DNA of 64,000 bases from Branchiostoma floridae (Eukaryota; Chordata; Leptocardii; Amphioxiformes; Branchiostomatidae). The position numbers were made by a program, and so were the translations under genes. Of this stretch, positions 10,866 through 23,567 are shown piece after piece (position 1 is the first letter of the stretch; each line of letters begins with the position of its first letter). The notes beneath the pieces are model-generated. The model was given only the letters and a program-made list of their open reading frames with translations, had not been told where the DNA came from and did no database searches. The stretch is from positions 1,007,605 through 1,071,604 of the forward strand of contig NC_049987.1 in assembly GCF_000003815.2 (NCBI RefSeq). The letters are read 5' to 3'.

Positions 10866-13800
10866 GAATGAGCCTTGGAAGTACACTTGCTGCAGCCGGT
10901 ACACTTGCTGGTACACTTACTCTGGTAGGGGAGTTTCGTCTTCTTTTTCTGGTGATCTGTTTTCTTCTGCCTGGCTGTGCAGCTTTACCTGTACACAGTG
11001 GAGTAAGTTTAGGTCTAATACCCCTTTTAACAATATAATTCACATAAAAAAGAAGGTCGTTGCAGTGACATGCCGCAGCAAGACTGTGTGCACACAATGT
11101 GATTGCTTTATACCCCTAGCATACGCATTTAAACCCACCCCCTTTTATTGGCACAACACAATGTGGTGCCCCAGAGCTCTCACTTGCTACTATCCTCTCT
11201 TTTCCCCCACCAAAACCTTCTCTAATCAACCCTGAATCAACTAAGTTTTTAGCTTTAAGTATCAAACCCTTGACCATAGTATCTGACAATCATGTGTCAG
11301 TTAACTTAAATGCCCTACCCCATACACCCCATTCCTCTTCTTCCGTCTCTATTTCCATCTCTACTGCTTCTCCCCTCCCCATGTCATCTTCAGTGCTGTA
11401 AGTGCTATTGCTATCATTGTCATTACATGAATATCCCAAATATAGCTGCTCTTTTTTCCTGTTTTCTCTGTCTGTGATATCGATGTTCTTGTCTATTATC
11501 AATTCAGGTGGTTTCTGTAAGTTTTTATTCCTTACTTCCCAATCAGCTGACAAACCCAGCTATGCCATTACAATGTTTTCTACCTGCCAACTAACCAAAT
11601 CTTTGATGTCTTGGGTAAATTCATCAAGTTTCTTTTCTTGAAATGATTCCCATCGTTTAATCTTTGCATTGAGAGACTCACAGGCATTTTGTGTATACTA
11701 TTAGATGATTATTATTACCGTCTGTGACTAAAACCTGATCTTTGAGGACTGAGAAAATTTGCTTTCTGAAGTATTTTATGAATTTGTCCATATTATCATG
11801 ACCTGTTCCCATCCAATTAGTTTCCAATAAGGCACAATCATTTTCAAAATCTTCAGTGTTTAGACAGAGGTTGTTTAAATCATCAATATTCCGTTTCGCA
11901 ATTGGTATGTTGTATTGGCGGCATTGTTCCTTGATGTTCCTAAACAGATGGAGGGTGCATCTATATCCCTTGGCATTTGGAAATGCACTGTGTAAAGATT
12001 GTATCAAGTTACTTTCCCCATCTGTCCCATATCCTTTTAGTTCATCTCTCAGTTTTGGCTTTACATTGGCTATTTGCTGGAAAAGTGGTGCATATGATTC
12101 TCTATTCTTATCTTGTACTAAAAACATAGGCCCGATGATTGCTGGGGACACATCAGTCCCTTTTACCCTTAGATTTAAATGCTTATATGTTGTTGCAAGG
12201 ACCCAGAATTTCCCTAACCTGAATGTTATGTCAGCCCCTAAAATACTATCAGCTGGAGAATCAAGTGTACAGAAGTTTGAAATGTCATTAAGTTGCCGGT
12301 CATTGTATAATATATGAACACTTGACTTGGGTGTTTGAATCATGCCTCGATAGAACCTATCTTCAGAATCAGATTCGTGAACTTTCATGAAAGACATTGC
12401 ACGGAAAACTGGATCGTCTAACTGCATACCCTTACTTTTTCTGATTATGTCTGATACTTGTTTGGTGCCCCGTGGAAGTTTGCATTGTGTGTTTACACCT
12501 GCACTTGATCCCATAGCTTTTGATACTTCAAAACATATTCTGGAGGGCCCTGCTGTCGGGTTTTCTTCTTTCCTTTCCTTAACCATTTGAATGGTGCTTG
12601 GGTTACAGCGGACATATGATTTTGTTAGTGTGGAAGAGCTTTTAGCATTGCCATGTGGTTTTCTGTTAACCTGACAAGGTGGACCATTAAATCTATATTG
12701 TATAAAAACATAAGGTAACTCTTCTCCTGAGCAGCTATATTTCGCCCTTACAACAGCCTTTTTCAACGTTGGTTCTGATTGACAGAAATAGGAAATCCTC
12801 CTTAATGTTATTACCTTCTTTGAATACGATCTATTTTTGGAGCATACCCATACCCAGCCCCCCATGGCATCTACATGTGAATCTACTGATTTTACATCTG
12901 AGTTTGCAGATATGTCTATCAAAAAAGAGCTATTACAAGATATTTGTGTCACTTGCATCTTCGTGCTGTGCTTCTTGATTTCTGTGGAAACCAGAATGTC
13001 CAGAAGTTCATTTTTTGTCACAGCCTTTGTCCTTCCGTGGAATATCGCCTTGTGTCCCATGTGACATGACTGTTGAGACTGAAAAGTCAACAAAAACAAA
13101 ATGGTGTTAAAACATGCATTTTTTGCATGAAATATGAATATCATTATGTACTTAAGGCTGATAATTTTTGTGTTTAGAATGAAGAAATGCTATGTTGGAA
13201 TTATGATTCATTTTTGGAAAAGGTGAAATAAGATAAAAAGGGTTAACACCTGCTTGTAAAATAAATGTTACTCCTTGCGCACAAAAATCCTTATATGATT
13301 TTATGTGTTGAATTCAATCCTTACCATTGTAGTTGTACCCCAGTCGCTGTCACTGACACTTGATTGAGCCTGGAACAAAAATACACAATAACAAGTAAAA
13401 TTTATATCAGTCTCTGTAAACAACACAAATATGACCATGGAAGTGACACTCACTTGTCACTCAATCACTATCTCCTTTGTAAAGTTTTTAATACGCCTTA
13501 TTTCTGCACACAATGTAAAATGTTTACCAACAAGCTTCCATTCAGTTCTCAATAAGTAACATGTGCTTGCAGAATGTCACACTAACTGCAAACTGTTAAG
13601 AAATAACTGAATTGAGAGCTGAGTGGACTAGACTAAAATCAACTGTCTGGGCTACTCATCCCTTTTGATACATGTATGAAGAAAAGTACAAAAATACCTC
13701 TTTTGCAGGTGGAGGGTACTGTTGTCTTTGTCGGCGCCTCGTTTTTTTCTACCATTTTGCCTGTTTGTTTGTTGTCTTCTTCCTGTATAGAGCAAGTGAA

Positions 13801-15400
13801 GTTGTATAGAGTAAGTATATATGGTAAAATGAATACCCAGGTGTAGCATACCTGACAGGCTGACACACAGAGAATGTCACTGAAATGTATTATGTGAAAG
13901 CATACTCTAGTTAGTACAAGATAGGGCATTGGTTAGAATTAAACTGATTTGTAGGCGACTTTCAACAGGACTATAAGGGGTGCCATTTATCATTACAATT
14001 GGTTTAGATGAAACATAAATATACCTCTGAGTCTGTTGTGGAAGGAAACAGCCTTCTAGCCCTTCTCCTCTTCTTGCTTGGAATGATTTCTTCCTAATAA
14101 CCAACATAGAATACATTGCATCTTCAATTACATTAATGCTTCAATGAATGAAAGTGTTAATGGTATATGGTCATCTTTATGTGTAATCTGTTGATTCTTT
14201 CTTTCTTTTTTCTTTGTACAGGGTTGGTGTGCTCAGCGCAAATACAGTCAAACCTGCCCACAGACCGAGCAAAAGTGGTCAATTTGGATGTAGGTGATCG
14301 CTGAGAAGAGTATCGACTCACAACATACCCGATGCATAGTATGAATGGTTTCCATTGTGTTTAATGGCAAATAGCAAGCACACCAACGCAAAGAAGTAAG
14401 TAAGTGAGGAGTTTAATGTCAAATACAACACGCACGCAAAAAAGGTTGGTAAGTCTCGTGAATTTTCCATTAATGAACATAAATGTAGAAGAAAATACTT
14501 ACCTCGCTGTCCTCAGTGGAAGGGATGGTGGTGATATCAGGTGAAACCTAGAAATGAAAATCCATATGGTTAATTCCACACACATATATTGCATGTATAA
14601 TGTATGTGTGTATGTGTTATACATGTGTGTCAATTTCCTTTGAAAAACGAGCAATGCACATTTTCAATTTGCAATGGTTAAGCCCTTAACTTACAATGCT
14701 CTATAGGCCATCTCTAGTGTAGTAAAAAGGATGCCCAAGATACAGAAAATGTTTTACATTGTCCTTCTTGAACTAAGCTAGAACAAAACGGTGATAAGAA
14801 AGATATATTTTTACCTCCTATGAGTTCAAGGTATCAAAGAAGTTCTTCGTTGTGGGTATGTTGGGTAAATAGGTAGGTGAGCTGTCTACGTCATCTAGGC
14901 CACTGTAAGTGTACCCGGTGTCCAGCCACTGGTCACCTTTATCATCAGTCTGTTGCATAAGATAACACAATATATTCAAGCCATATTTATGGGGACAACT
15001 CCAAGCAACCATTATCAAATCCATATGTTTTTGAGTAGGGTCGAAGCTAGTGAGTTGGAAGTAATATCAGTAGATAAGTTACTATATTCTATTCAAGCAA
15101 GGACATTATATTATGTCATTGCTTCAAATACATGTTAATAATTGTGCATACATGAATCAAGAATATAAATGGACAGTCATATTTTTCGTAATTTTTCTGT
15201 GAAAAACTGACACACATGCATGCCTGGGCTGTCATGTGCCATCCAAATATGTTATGGTTGGAAATAAGAAAATATGTAACTATTTTATTTACCTGCTCTC
15301 CAGGCTCAAGGCTCACGTAGTGTTCCTCAGAGATGTGTCCAAGAAATATTACTTCAGCACTGGAGGCCATCCCCGAAGGAAGCACATTTATGAGCTTGTC
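10866..15400 (-). pseudogene. Multi-exon MULE-type transposase gene, decayed
   Basis: Exons in transcription order are 15400-15293, 14949-14815, 14547-14503, 14093-14025, 13782-13698, 13369-13325, and a long terminal exon from 13078 down past 11290; all have AG/GT borders. The small exons encode basic and Ser/Glu-rich linkers such as KKRRRARRLFPSTTDSE. The long exon holds the MULE transposase core. After a frameshift at about 11690 it continues as ACESLNAKIKRWESFQ, then a stop (TAG near 11557), LSADWEVRNKNLQKPPE, and finally a SWIM-like end with CAHSLAAACH at about 11066-11097. Lesions: TAG at the end of exon 2; a 7-A run in exon 5 where 6 would keep frame; the shift and stop near the 3' end. 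Without them the reading order is that of invertebrate MULE proteins. A truncated TTAA element abuts its 3' end. Confidence 0.65.
11678..13078 (-). CDS. MULE transposase core, main exon
   Basis: The acceptor CTTTTCAG precedes 13078 and the frame stays open for about 466 codons. Early part: Cys/Arg-rich region with VRAKYSCSGEELPYVFIQY and PHGNAKSSSTLTKSY. Core: SSVHILYNDRQLND, DSPADSILGADITFRLGKFW, then GPMFLVQDKNRESYAPLF, GYGTDGESNLIQSLHSAFP and CTLHLFRNIKEQC. This follows the DDE transposase pattern of the Mutator-like (MULE) domain: a D in the first strand, GTDGE with nearby acidic residues, then CxxHxxRN. It would cut and join transposon ends. The frame ends prematurely at 11678; the continuation is in another frame. 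Antisense frames here are shadows. Confidence 0.7.
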   Translation of the reverse strand, partial: SQQSCHMGHKAIFHGRTKAVTKNELLDILVSTEIKKHSTKMQVTQISCNSSFLIDISANSDVKSVDSHVDAMGGWVWVCSKNRSYSKKVITLRRISYFCQSEPTLKKAVVRAKYSCSGEELPYVFIQYRFNGPPCQVNRKPHGNAKSSSTLTKSYVRCNPSTIQMVKERKEENPTAGPSRICFEVSKAMGSSAGVNTQCKLPRGTKQVSDIIRKSKGMQLDDPVFRAMSFMKVHESDSEDRFYRGMIQTPKSSVHILYNDRQLNDISNFCTLDSPADSILGADITFRLGKFWVLATTYKHLNLRVKGTDVSPAIIGPMFLVQDKNRESYAPLFQQIANVKPKLRDELKGYGTDGESNLIQSLHSAFPNAKGYRCTLHLFRNIKEQCRQYNIPIAKRNIDDLNNLCLNTEDFENDCALLETNWMGTGHDNMDKFIKYFRKQIFSVLKDQVLVTDGNNNHLIVYTKCL

Positions 15401-15643
15401 CTGTTGGAATACACTTAAGCAGCCATTTAGCACACTACAAAATTGAAAAGAATCCATATTGACTAGATTTAGCATTGTTACTTTCCTAATACATGGATTA
15501 ACAGGGATATGACATGTAACACTCATGCAAAATCACAAAACTGGTAATTTATTCATAGACCAATATGAACAATGAACAAATAGTGCCATTGTGTTCAACC
15601 AGGCCTCGATGGTCTGTTAGGTGTAATTTAAATGCAAAATGTA

Positions 15644-17405
15644 CAGTCGCATGCAAAACTATTCAACCCCCCTCACATTTTTGCTATTTTGGTAAAACAA
15701 GAAAAACTAGAGTTCGGCGACCTCATACCTCCATGAAATATTGAGTGTTTTTGTCGATTTTATGCTTGTTGATGATGACTTGTATGTAATGATATTCGTG
15801 TTATTTCTACTAGTTGTGTGGATAGTTATCACATGGGCACTATGGTAACATGCAGCAGGTGTGTGGAATCTTTGTGATGTTTATATTATCATGTTATGAT
15901 AGTACTGGCAACTTGCAAGGTAGAGAGTATGTTTCAGAATCCATAACAAATTACTGCGACACATCATGATACAAACACATCTTCAACACAAGCAGTAAGA
16001 CACAAAATGTCCATCAACCAATACCCACATATAGGTTACGGGGACAAGTTTATGCCAGATATATGATAATCCAAGTACATACCAATACAACATCAGCGTA
16101 ACGCCACTTGGAGCACGAAACATCTAACAGCATAAACGAAGTATAACACACCAGGTCCCCGAAGGCACAAGTGGATGAATACAAAGTTAATTATCATATT
16201 CAAATTGTCCAGGATCGGCAAACAGTTGCTCTAAGGAGTCAACTGTTACAGATGCCCTAACCAGTTGCTATATGACGTCAACTGTTCAGATAGGGTAATA
16301 CCAAACACATCCACATAATATATATCTAATAAAACCGAGTACATACTAACAAAACTTCAGCGTGACGCAAGGTGGACCACATAACATCTAACAGCACAAA
16401 AGAAATGTAATACAGCTTGTTCCTAAACGCACAAGTACATAAATACAATTTATTATCACTTTCAAAATTGTCCTGGTTCCCCCTAACATATGCTCTACGA
16501 TGTCAACTGTATATTGCAGATATAGGGGTGATTTCTGATCTTATTACATTGATTATAACGACAGATACGGGGCCCATAATCTAATCACTTCCAGCAATCA
16601 AAACACCCAACCAACACATCAAGTATGAAACCAATCCACCCAGCCGTTCTTCAGTTGAGGCTATCATTTTCCCCAAACAGTTGTTGTCAACTGATAAAAA
16701 AAAACATATGTTCATGGCTATCACTGGCGAAACAAATCACCTCACCACCTGCTTGGAGATAAGGTGATTAACAAAGAGGGAAACCATGATGCCTGTTCCA
16801 ACATAACGCAAATATAGGGGTGATTTCTGATATTATTACATCAATTATAACGACAGATACCAAAATCTCATCGATTCAAGTTTTTATCACACCCCACCAA
16901 CACAACAAGTATGAAGCCAATTCATCCAGCCGTTCTTGAGTAATCATCTACACAGACAGAGACACATAACAGAAAATATAACCTCCATTCCATGACATTT
17001 CATGGAGGTAATTACAGCAGCAAAGTAGTACCAAATCATATGACTGATGAACAAATACTTTATAACAATCTGAAACAAGAACAAAAGTCAAGATTTTATT
17101 TTAAAGTTCATCCAAAAATGCAAATTTTGTAGAAAAAGTAGATAGCAAAATTATTCACCCCCCTGCAAGGATGTGTCTTTAGGTCTTCGTGTAGTACCCC
17201 TTATCTGCAACTACCTGCTGCAGACAGGATGATAGCCTATCACAAGCTTCTGGCAGCACTCTTTAGGACTTTTGGCCCATTCCTCTTGGGCAATGGTCTC
17301 CAACTCAGCAATGGTCTAAGGTCTATGTGCCAGAACAGCGTTCTTTGGATCCAACCAGAAATTCTCAATTGGGCTCAACTCTGTGTTCTCACTGCTGTTT
17401 TCAGC
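15644..17405 (-). mobile_element. Tc1/mariner-like element remnant with nested insertion
   Basis: One end is at 15644: CAGTCGCATGCAAAACTATT followed by CACCCCC-like sequence, directly after a TA dinucleotide; such termini are typical of Tc1-like elements. On the minus strand at about 17390-17185 the transposase C-terminus reads LSPIENFWLDPKNAVLAHRP, stop, TIAELETIAQEEWAKSPKECC and, after a frameshift, LQQVVADKGYYTKT before a stop. SPIEN followed by EEW..IP-like spacing is the Tc1 C-terminal signature. Further 5' parts of the transposase cannot be followed. Between terminus and coding part sits an unrelated 1.3-kb element (15705-17010). Confidence 0.7.
15705..17010. mobile_element. Helentron/HINE-like element, copy A
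   Basis: It begins AACTAGAGTTCGGCGACCTC and ends with a hairpin, CCATGACATTTCATGGAGG. Subterminal inverted repeats pair CCTCCATGAAAT near the start with ATTTCATGGAGG at the end. Inside are two degenerate copies of a tandem unit with landmarks ATAGGGGTGATTTCTGAT and CAGCCGTTCTTGAGTAATC. Copy B at 32429-33849 has the same ends. Subterminal inverted repeats, a terminal hairpin and central tandem repeats fit Helentron-associated elements; this class assignment is an inference. Confidence 0.6.
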
Positions 17406-17749
17406 TAACCACCTTAGGAGTTCATCATGGACTCCTGGTCTGAGCTTTGAGTTGATGCCTTGAAGACCGTGACTTAACAGCCGGGGTACCGATGGAATGG
17501 CGAAGATGGTGTTGGACTCACTTCCTTGCAGCTTTGCTTTGTTTCCGGTGGCCAAGACGGATCCAATGATCTTCCACCCACTCAGCAGCCTGATTGCTGA
17601 TGCACTAGTCTGTGTAACGCAAACTCCGCTATCCGGAGCTTGTAGACTCCTCCCCGCGGAGTTTGTGCGCCGCTTGCTATAAGCCCAGGGAACCGTTGTG
17701 GAATGTTTCAACACCAATGGTGGGCCTGGATTCTAGTCGAGCCCCTATT

Positions 17750-20479
17750 ACCATGGAAACTAACTTGTTAACGCTGTCACCGCTTGCGCCACGGGCCAGA
17801 AAGGGGGGCGGTGATAGCCCGGGTGCGAAATGTGATCATCCCACCCACACCCTGCTTGTTTGTTTGATGTAAATCCATTTAATCTTGCGTTTGGAAATTA
17901 TAGCGTTTGGGGGAAAATGGAGTCACTTAATTTCAGCGATGTGACGGCGGCGCTAAATTTTGAAACTGCATGAATATTACTAAAATCCTTTTATAATAAG
18001 ACTTGGTAGTTTACAGGCCTAAAGTCCGAAAAATACATGAATGGAAATAGAATACACGCCGGTGGTGCGTGTGGTTCTGAATAATAAACAAGTACCGTAC
18101 CGACGCGGTGAATTCAAAACGCGCTTGACGGCCGCCGTAAATCTGGCGGACACTGCCGAGCCAACGACAACAAGAACAGACTTGATACTGCTGTCGAGAA
18201 AGCCATACAGGCGGCGAGCAGCGAGAGAAAACGTAGCGGGAACCACCACCCGAGTAGTCCGGAATCAGGACCAAGATTGCGAAACTTACATTTTGGCAGC
18301 GAAAACTCGGGAGGGACGTCAGCGAATCTCGAATCGGCCTCGCATTCCACCAAGAAGACGTTTCTGGAAGTCGCCCGCCCGCCATGGAACAATCAAGATC
18401 GCAAACTTTAATTTTCACACAAAAACATCGCCAGACTCTTGAAGGTTGCAGACCTTGCTTCGTGCATTGCAGAAATAATGTGAGAATCATGCGGCAGCTA
18501 CAGCTACAGGCAGGGAATGAGGGATGGCGCCATTTTGAAAATTTGATTGACTACGCTGGGGCGGTGGCGAATTCTTGTAATGAGGGTTTGATTCGGATTT
18601 GTTTGTAGCTAAAAAAAAAACGCCTTACATATAGCGCTTTGACGCTATGAATTTGAATGTATTTCTGCCGAGAAATTCGTGGGTTTACTCCATTTTTGCA
18701 TTTTGCGACTTGCAGTCGCAAAATGCCTTCTGGCCAGTGTAGTCGCCGTTGTGATGTTGTGATGATGTGATGTTGTGATGAACGGACCTGTTCAATCCAT
18801 GCCAAACATTTGTATACCTGTTAAAACAGGCATTTCTTCAACATGTTCCAGGAGGAGGTGGGGGGGTATCACCTGAACCCTCGTGAACCCTCCGGGGACG
18901 GGCTTATCCAATCACGTGGCTGGTACTTTGTAAATGCTCCGTAAGGCGCGTTATTTGTTACTCCTCAGTTTTGTGTATTTTCTCACAATTGGTCTTGTTT
19001 TGAAAGACCAGAGTTCTACCAAACTGTTACAGAGATATGTCTTCATCGTTGGAGAGAGATTCTTGTGACCAGGTACGTGTTAACTTGCCGATTTTCTCGT
19101 CGAAATGTTTGCGACCCTCTGCATGCTTATAGCAGGCCCTTGGAGTTTGCCCATTTTACGTAGTTTTCAGGGGTCTATTTTTTAATTTTACAGCGTGGTT
19201 CATTGCAAATTTTTTATCTCAGCGTAAAGTCCGTGTCTTTAACTTCTCAAAACTCAAATTGAACCACATTGAACCACCAATAGTTAAGCCACTAGAAGCG
19301 GTCAAACTCGGCGAGGCAAGCGGGGCCCGCCGTGAAATCCAAGATGGCGGCCGGGTTCCGAAGGATTTTTGCACAGGGGAGAGAAAGCACCCTGCCATAT
19401 TTGGAAGAAGGAAGTCAGGCTACCCACAAGGCACCCCGTTGCATGCTGGGAGATACTGGAAGCGCTCCCTGACGCGGCTGTACCGAGCTCCCGCTTTAGC
19501 CTGGATTTATGTTGAAATTAGTACCTAAAGAAGCCTCATAGTCACAGTATATTACATAGGCGTGTATTTGGATGGTCAGGGAGCTTTTAGATCAGCTTTT
19601 CAGAAATTGAAGGTAAAGTTATCAAAGGAAATTGACCGACAGCGAACAGCAGCTGTAGTCCGTAGTGGGAGGAGCTAGAAAGCGCGCCGAAAGCTTCAGG
19701 TCACTGAAGAATTTAGTAATAATTTGTACCGTCACGATACATCTCAGAAGACCATTGAATGTGTAGTCATAATTCTGACATGTCCAAGAATCTCTGCGAT
19801 GTCATTTGAGGACACAAAGTATTTCAAGGCGTGATTTGTCCCATCGAAATTCACACAAAGGAACAATTTTTGTTTTGTTTCGCGGTCTGTATGGGGTTTT
19901 CTGGCGACCGATAACTGCCTTTTACCAGAACAACTTCCGGTTCACTGCAACAGAACACTGCACACCGGCCCATTTACCAGTATTCGTCGATTAAAGGATC
20001 AGTTAACGGAGATACTCTGTCACCACCCAATATAATGTCCTTGTTCCATTTAGTCAACTTAGATGTCCGATTTTCTTCAAATCAACTTTATTGAGTGCAG
20101 AATAATTTTTGGACATGAAATATGCAACTTTTTGGTAAAAAAAACTCAATTTGCTCCTCTGAGGCAAAAAGAGCATTTTTTCGCATAAAAATACGGGTAC
20201 TGAAACAAACTATGCCATGCACTTTTGCGCCTGGTGAAAATTGAACACTGGTAAATCGACTGTTATATAATTACAACGCATATTTCGGAGAACAGTCCAC
20301 AAATATCTAACCCATACAAGGGCGACGTGGAATTAAAAAGACAGCTTTTGTCTTGACCGCGTACGAAGTCCGTGGTTTATGACAAGACAAGCATGTACAT
20401 GCAACACATACTTAAGATATTTGAGAAGTGTTTGCATGCTAAATGCATATTTTGGAAACACGTGGAAACTTATCTGTTG
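17750..20479. other. Intergenic sequence, possible CpG-rich promoter zone
   Basis: Open frames overlap on both strands at 18010-18490, which suggests composition rather than coding. Words such as GCGCCATTTTGAAAAT (18530) and CCAAGATGGCGGC (19330) resemble 5' UTR or promoter CpG-rich sequence. No domain is recognisable. Confidence 0.35.
19037..19072 (+). CDS. Candidate 12-codon first exon
   Basis: An ATG at 19037 reads MSSSLERDSCDQ and runs into a strong donor, CAG then GTACGTG. The preceding 100 bp look like a 5' UTR. No downstream exon was identified, so this is only suggestive. Confidence 0.2.
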
Positions 20480-20915
20480 TAATATGTTGTCATTTTTTTT
20501 CACATAAAATCACATTCTTAGCTAGGACGTCGACACCGGCTAATGTGAAATTATGTGAAACACTTTCACATAAAATAACATTTTGATCTGTTATGTGAAA
20601 ATATGTGATTTCAACTTCACACAATTTCACATTCGCCTCCGTCCAGTTTGCAGAGTAAAATCGTTTCACATCCCTTCACATTTTAACACATTTTACATTC
20701 ACGTTTTTTGGGTCACGTTTTTGGGTTGTGCGATTTCACATAATCGATTCACATTTTTCGTAGGGGCACATTATTTCACATAGAATAACATTTGACGATT
20801 CACATTTTGAAAATAAATCACATTTTGCGTTTCACATTTTTCTAAAGGAAGTCACATTATATCACATTTTCGTGGCATCGTGCACAAAATTCACATAATT
20901 TTCACATTTATTACA
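20480..20915. repeat. Cluster of CACATT / TATGTGAAA motifs
   Basis: More than twenty copies of TTCACATTT-like words, and their inverse TATGTGAAA, occur at irregular spacing. There is no fixed period, so this differs from an ordinary satellite. It lies immediately before the satellite at 20920. Confidence 0.7.
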
Positions 20916-20919
20916 GCGT

Positions 20920-22430
20920 TATTTAGTTCAGAAAACAACACGAATCCATTCTCCGTGCGGTCACGGTTACGGCTAATATACAGTCTACCAGGCCTGCATA
21001 TAAACACTTCAAAATGCGTGGTCAACATTCCTGTTTGGATGACATTTTTAAAAGTTGTACAAGACGCCCGTACTTGATAATACCACACAAGAATCCTTGA
21101 TATATCTTATAATCTTAAAACAAAACTTTTTAATTTTCTACAGCGCTATAACACGAATCCATTCTCCGTGCGCCACCGTTTCGGCTAATCTAAAGTCTTC
21201 CGGACCTGCATACAAACACTTTAGAATGCGCGGTCAATATCCCTGTTTGGGAGTCCTTTTTAAAAGTTGTACAAGACGCCCGTAGGTAATAATGCTACAC
21301 AAGAATCCTACATATCTAATATTCTTAAAACAAGACCTGTCCTTTTTCTACGGCGTTATTTAGTTTAAAAAACAACACGAATCCATTTTACGTGAGCCAC
21401 CGTTTCGGCTAATATAAAGTCTTACGGACCTGCATACAAGCACTTTAAAATGCGCGGTCAATATCCCTGTTTGGATGTCCTTTTTAAAAGTTGTACAAGA
21501 CGACCGTAGGTAATAATGCTATACAAGAATCCTATATATATTATAATCTGAAAACAAAACTTGTTAATTTTCTGCAGCATTATTTAGTTCAGAAAACAAC
21601 ACGAATCCATTCTCCGTGCTCCACCGTGTACGCTAGCCAGGCCTGCATACAAACACTTCAAAATGCGCGGTCAATATCTCCGTCTGGATATCCTTTATAA
21701 AAGTTGTACAAGACGCCCGTAGGTAACAATGCTATACAAGAACCATATATATATTATAATCTGAAAACAAGACTGGTCAATTTTCTGCAGCATTATTTAG
21801 TTCAGAAAACAACACGAATCCATTCTCTGTGCAGTCACCGTTTCGGCTAATATAAAGTCTACCAGGCATGCATATAAACACTTCAAAATGCGAGGTCAGT
21901 ATCCCTGTTTGGATGTCCTTTTTAAAAGTTGTACAGGCCGCCCGTGGGTGACAATGCTACACAAGAATCCTATATATCTTGTGATTTAAAAACAAGACTT
22001 GTCAATTTTCTACATCGTTATTTAGTTCAGAAAACAACACGAATCCATTATCCGTGCGGTCACCGTTTCGGCTAATATCAAGTCTACCAGGCCTGCATAT
22101 AAACACTTCAAAATGCGTGGTCAACATCCTCGTTTGGATGTCCTTTTTAAAAGTTGTACAAGACGCCTGCAGGTAATAATGCTACACAAGAATCCTATAT
22201 ATCTTAAAATCTGAAAACAAGACTTGTCAATTTTCTACAGCGTTATTTACTACAGAAAGCAACACGAATCCATTCTCCGTGCGGCCACCGTTTAAGCTTA
22301 AGTTTTCCGAATGCGTGGTCAACATCCTCGTTGTATTCTTTTTAAAAGTTGTACAAGACGACCGTAGGTAATAATGCTATACAAGAATCCTATATATATT
22401 ATAATCTGAAAACAAGACTGATAATAATTA
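20920..22430. repeat. Satellite array, seven ~213-225-bp units
   Basis: CACGAATCCATT starts at 20939, 21152, 21376, 21600, 21813, 22038 and 22263, giving steps of 213, 224, 224, 213, 225 and 225. Shared blocks include CCGTTTCGGCTAATAT, CACTTCAAAATGCG, CCTTTTTAAAAGTTGTAC and TTTTCTACAGCGTTATTTAG. The last unit decays after 22300. No gene is encoded. Confidence 0.92.
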
Positions 22431-23033
22431 TTATTCTATATGATTATATCTGGTATACCTGGTATTAGATCAAAATGCGTTTTCCCTTCAACGACCAACA
22501 AAATAGATCGGTGACGTTGATATTAACTTTTACATTATTAAAAGACGCATATATAATGATTATAAGGTGCAATGGTATGTGTTAATAGTAACATTTCTGT
22601 CATTTTACCTGTCATTAATATATTAGTAATGTCTATTACTTACAATTTGAAATAAACTGTATTTTTATTCGTAGGTTTTGTATCAGTTATGTGTAATAAT
22701 ATTTTGTCGATCAGGATTTAACATGATGTAATGTGTACCTTTGTTACCGTTAATCTGATCCTGACCTCCCTGATGACCTGAATAAAAAGCGGCCTGCCGG
22801 CCGATTTATACTTCTCAAGAATAGATAATGGTTTGCGCAAACAGGAACAACTGGGTAGAGACGATACTAAACATTAAGATTGATGCACAACCCATTGCGT
22901 TGAGCACAATACTTAAATGGAAACTGATAACATTTAATTGCGACAGGTTTGGGATCACACCACTATTGTTTACACAGCACTTACAACTTACACTTGACCA
23001 ATCAGCACACTTTGTGCAGAAGCCATGTATCGT
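22431..23033. other. Region just downstream of the P450 gene
   Basis: This holds the expected 3' UTR side of the minus-strand P450 gene. No other exon is seen. Any polyadenylation signal would lie on the minus strand here; I did not identify a convincing one. Confidence 0.4.
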
Positions 23034-23508
23034 TTACTCCCTAGGCTCTGCAATCAGCTTGAATGACATGGGCTTATATATTGGTCCGTGCATCCCTTTG
23101 TTGGAAGGGGGGGGGGGCGCCCTCTGGCAGCTTGAAGGTGAAGCGCTGCAGCAGAGATGTGAAAAAGAGGAAGAGCTCCATCCTGGCCAGCTGCTCACCA
23201 GGGCAGATACGACGGCCTGTGAATTATATAAATTTATTTTATAGTTTTATTAAGAAAATCAGCCTCGCAGCCTGTACGAAACAAGCTGAATAAAAACTGA
23301 TTTTTACACTTACTGTATGGCAAATACAATACAAATATCTAAAAAAATTAACAATTACAATACATGATGAAGAAACAAGCAAACAAAGTTATACGAAATG
23401 GCTTTAAATGAACACTATGTACAGTAAGGACAGGGATGTACTACAGTATTCCAAATTAGACTTTTTACATGGGTGTACGGCCTGGTACAAGAACATTTTT
23501 TTCAGAAC

Positions 23509-23567
<59 letters not shown>

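Noticed and set aside
11856-13064. Plus-strand frames of 153, 75 and 69 codons
   Set aside because: They are antisense shadows of the MULE transposase exon.
18010-18490. Overlapping frames of 133-159 codons on both strands
   Set aside because: No splice context or domain; openness on both strands follows from GC-rich composition.
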